Positions 60,599 through 64,000 of a stretch of 64,000 bases of DNA are shown piece by piece (positions within the stretch are counted from its first letter, which is position 1; every line of letters begins with the position of its first letter). The position numbers and the translations under genes were made by a program. Below the pieces are notes generated by a model that was not told the origin of the DNA, did not search any database, and saw only the letters and a list, made by a program, of their open reading frames with translations. The stretch lies in NCBI GenBank assembly GCA_030248215.1, contig JASANG010001107.1, positions 763,828-827,827 on the forward strand, in the 5' to 3' direction. The stretch is from Enoplolaimus lenunculus. Taxonomy: Eukaryota > Nematoda > Enoplea > Enoplida > Thoracostomopsidae.

Positions 60599-62875
60599 TT
60601 AAGGATATCTAAGAAATGGCACCAATATAGCTGTGCCCTTTCTATATGCCACATATTCAGGATTGTTTCCCCACTTGTTAAGCGCATACTGTTCTAACGG
60701 AGGAATACCACTGACTTTGCATATAAGCATCGCGTCCAAAATAGGGCTAAAACATAAAAAAATCGTTTATTTCATTAAAATTTTTGGCAACCAAGAAACT
60801 ATAATGTTGTAATATTTCATCCCCAAAACATTTTTTCCGTTTCATGTTGATCCCTAAATTTATAATCGTTTGCCGGAATCTTTTATACAAATTTAAATTT
60901 TCCTCCTAACACTAAAGGGGACTCTAGTTGACAACGTTGGGGAGGTTTTAATTGCTAATATTACCCCAGAAAATATTTCGTTTTAATTTTTTTCTAACAG
61001 CTATGTATAAAAATAACAAGCCATTATAACTCCTCATGAAGCCACAACCAGAGATGTAAAAAAACCGAAGCCGGAACCGAAGGTAAACGAAATTTGCCGG
61101 AACCGCACAGGTGAGCCCGGGGGTAAAGAAAAATGGTTACTAAAATTACATAAACTAACTAAATTTTAAACAGTAAGCTGTAAAACACTGTCAAAAATTG
61201 TTTTCATCCTGTTTTTTAGATTTCAAAAATTTAGTTTGCAAATTGCACAAAATTTTGAAACAGACACATTCAACCGACTCAACTTTATAAAACTACAAAA
61301 CTCTACACTACCGAAGTTGCCGGAGGTCCATTTTCAGCCGGAACCAGAAAAAGACCTCAAGTTGTACCATATAATCCTTTAAACACTAAAATTTTGTAAC
61401 TTGAAAAATTATTTCGAAATGAATATCTTTAGATGTTGTTCAATTTTTTCAATAAGTTGTTAGATGAAAAAATCTTATCTGTAATTTTGTCAAACATGAC
61501 AACGAAATCGATAAAAATAAGCTTTAGTCGCGTTTTGGCCTTTTCGCTAGTCATTTGAAAAGCTCAAAGTAATAATTCTGTGATGAAAATTACTTCACAC
61601 TGCAGTTCCTGTTCTGTTCGTTTCAGCAAGAAAACAAATTTCTGTTCCTGTTCTGGCAAAATCTTGTTTTGAAAGTTTATTTGACCTTCACAAATATAAA
61701 GTGGTTGAAAATACTCTGATCGAAGATTCTGATAAACTTCGTCTGCAATATTGACCGACTTACGTACCACAACAAACTGAAGTATTCCCACTTGGAAGTG
61801 AACGACGAAGACGATGACAACCACAGTCCAAGCCATAGCAGAATTTCGCCAAAATAATTTGGATGTCGCGATATACTCCATAAGCCCGAACGAATAAATT
61901 TGCCCTTCAATCGTATATGATGAGTTCAACAGAGACGTACTTACACAAGAGGACTCTTTTATACTGTAGTTACCCGAATAAGAGGGGGAAATAAGAGGAA
62001 AGGTTCCCATTTTGAGTCCCAATCAAAAGAGTAGGTATCCCTAAAACAAGAGTCCGTAAGGGGATGGAGTCACTAAATACTAACTGGAGTGCATAAATAT
62101 CAATTGTAACTAACTGTACTGCATAAATATATAACTCCAGGCCCGAATAAAGTTGAGTTCGAAACTTTAAAACATACTTAAGTTTTGAAAGTATATAATT
62201 CCTATGTATAATCTTGCATTATCGCTCACGCTATTGATACAAGACAAATAAACATTTAATTCAACGGATAATTACAGACCGTATATATCAATAAAGGAGA
62301 GTGGCGACCCCAAAGTTTTCGAAACGTGCGAATTTTGAGGTAAAAGACTTCATCTTAGACTTCAGTTTGTGACACGGGCCCGTGTAAAGATCAGGGGCGA
62401 AAAGTGTACATGTACCAAGTTGGTACAGAAAGACACGTAAGCTGAAATTCGTTAAAGAATTGAAAATTTAACAATTTTGCTAGCTTTAGATAAACCTCTT
62501 TGACGTTGGAGCTAAAAGTCTAAAAAATGTCTCGCTCGCTAGCACACAATTACTATACAAGCACTTGCCCTCTCGAAATGAAATTCAAGCCACGCCACCC
62601 AGCTGCGGAGTATAAGAAAAGCACGCTGCTAACATTTCTCTACAGAATTCATAAACTTTAGCAACGACGCAATAAACCGCAGTTAATCACTAGGAATACC
62701 GTGTTGATAGGATCCTGTGCGAAACGTCTTTTTTGCCAATCGGCAATCGTTTCAATTGCAAACCCAATGCTCCACAGTGTATATCCTATCCAGTCTCGCC
62801 ATGTTAAACGTCGATTCACTTGCTGCGTATCCGACTTTGAAAACAATATTAAATTTGGCAGTATCGTAATGTACA
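60599..62875 (-). CDS. DUF1295 / steroid 5-alpha-reductase-like membrane protein (3' part)
   Basis: Member of the membrane reductase/methyltransferase superfamily that includes SRD5A, TECR and ICMT; DUF1295 proteins are presumed NADPH-dependent reductases but their substrate is not known. Three visible exons: about 62875-62700, 61904-61768 and 60746-60599 (TAA at 60601-60599), joined in phase 0 and 2. They encode [34 protein letters not shown], then the family signature [23 protein letters not shown], and finally [24 protein letters not shown]. An AATAAA follows about 35 bases after the stop. The start of the 62875 exon is approximate. N-terminal exons are not visible below 64000 and are probably outside the window. 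The intron 61905-62699 carries a truncated TA-MITE and a fragment of the 187-bp MITE. Confidence 0.87.
61964..62320. mobile_element. TA-flanked MITE, truncated, in a DUF1295 intron
   Basis: The left end CTGTAGTTACCCGAATAAGAGG after TA is intact; the interior matches the family up to the CGTATATATCA region, and the right end is missing. Confidence 0.65.
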
Positions 62876-64000
62876 CTTATATTGCTAAAAACATGTATAA
62901 AATTAAAATTTTAACTCAAAGATATTTTACCTTTTTCCGCACGAATTTTTTTCTATTTCAGCTGAAATAGAATTTCAAGCGAGATTGAAATTTCGAAACG
63001 TTGTGCCGTTTATTAAGCGTTTCGCTCGGCTGCGAAACCTTGACGATGGAGCCTGATCAGCTTTTTCGTCATGTGCCGATTTTGTACTGCGCATACATGC
63101 GTCATGGTAAATATTGAACACTGCGCATTATCAGAGCCGAAACTACATATAGCGAGCCCACATGCTGGCCACTAAGGTCCCCATAAGATTCAATGGGGTC
63201 CCAAATGATTCATTAAAGTCATACTTGACCTGCAATATCTCTTGTCGTTCACTGAGTCCCCCGTGTCGTTCACAGGGGCCCTATTCAAGAGGAAAATTAT
63301 CTATAAATCTAGGCGAACATATTTTGTGTTGAACTACGGGAGTGCTAGCATTGGCAGTGAGCATTGTGTATATGCATATTGTAGTTGCGCGAGACCAATT
63401 TACTTGCAATAAAAAAACTTTTCAGACTAAATCTGGTTGTGCTGTGAGTCGAAAATATTTGTTAACCTGTTGTGCAAATTTTTGTATGGTTTACTGCAAT
63501 TTTTGTGAAAATTTTGCGTATTAACATACAACACTACAATTTTGTTCGAAAACTAGATATAATTTTGCACATAAAATATACAACACAATGTTTAAGGGTT
63601 CCGGGGGCCCCACCCCGAAATTTATGGTAAAGTTGCTGAGTATGTAGCTAGAAAAATTCAGTGATGCACAATTGAAAAGCATAAGGTTCGCATACACCGT
63701 TTAGCGATGGGTTTTCACATTCACTAACTTATGCAATTGTGGATTTCAAAATTAGCACAGAAGTAATACAAATCAATATGTAAAATGAAGGAATTTTAAA
63801 CCTCATTATTTACTGGTTCGAAAGTTTCATGACCAATCATCAATGGGTTATAGGTGCTGCACACATTGGATAATATTGACGTTGGAGTAATATAAAACTA
63901 GATATTATTGTAAAACACCACATTTATGGTGGAAAATTATTTATTTCTGAATAACAAATTAAAGAAAGGAAATATACAATAGATTGAGCAACTTATCAGC
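62876..64000. other. Right-edge region, probably intron or upstream of DUF1295
   Basis: About 1.1 kb in which I find no further DUF1295 exon. It has a GTCCCC-rich stretch at 63175-63290 and a GC-rich GGGGGCCCCACCCC word near 63605. The small frame at 63342-63524 has a hydrophobic start but no family match. Confidence 0.35.

Noticed and set aside
1-64000. Retroviral, LTR, Polinton or CRISPR content
   Set aside because: No reverse transcriptase, integrase, protease, capsid or transposase signature was seen on either strand, and no regularly spaced direct repeats of CRISPR type.

Overview
Eukaryotic (animal) nuclear DNA, AT-rich, with spliced genes and a dense load of short non-autonomous DNA transposons. 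The gene set (WSC-bearing peptide O-xylosyltransferase, Hook dynein adaptor, STAR/KH RNA-binding protein, ShK-domain secreted protein, DUF1295/steroid-reductase-like membrane protein), introns of mostly a few hundred bases and the lack of any vertebrate-type repeat point to an invertebrate. An ascidian-like or cnidarian-like genome would fit, but the sequence alone does not let me choose.

Layout: (1) 396-4705, minus strand: the 5' part of a xylosyltransferase gene that runs off the left edge. (2) 6032-6253, plus: a doubtful coding exon. (3) 8145-18281, plus: a complete 8-exon STAR/KH protein gene with an RGG tail; its introns hold hAT-like MITEs and a three-unit, 1.36-kb tandem array. (4) 18.3-33.8 kb: gene-poor and repeat-rich, with two weak gene candidates (a terminal exon at 23.15 kb and a small membrane protein at 25.0-25.4 kb), a nested insertion stack with a fold-back structure and an 18-bp minisatellite (27.2-30.2 kb), and many TA-flanked MITEs. 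(5) 33859-46041, minus: a complete or nearly complete Hook gene, reconstructed here as 23 coding exons in continuous phase. (6) 46-54 kb: repeats, including a 1.8-kb hAT-like element with a younger MITE inside it. (7) 54395-58519, minus: a five-exon secreted protein with three ShK-type domains and a Thr-rich tail. (8) 60599-62875, minus: the 3' end of a DUF1295 gene that probably continues past the right edge.

The genes look like unrelated housekeeping or secretory genes, not a pathway or operon. Exons were joined by eye from splice consensus, phase continuity and recalled family sequences; no alignment was run. The strongest unusual features are the nested and dateable transposon insertions with exact target-site duplications, the phase-1 modular exons of the ShK gene and of the WSC domain, and two possible regulatory oddities in the STAR gene (a GC-AG intron and a 3'-UTR intron). 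I saw no reverse transcriptase, integrase, capsid or transposase reading frame anywhere in the window.
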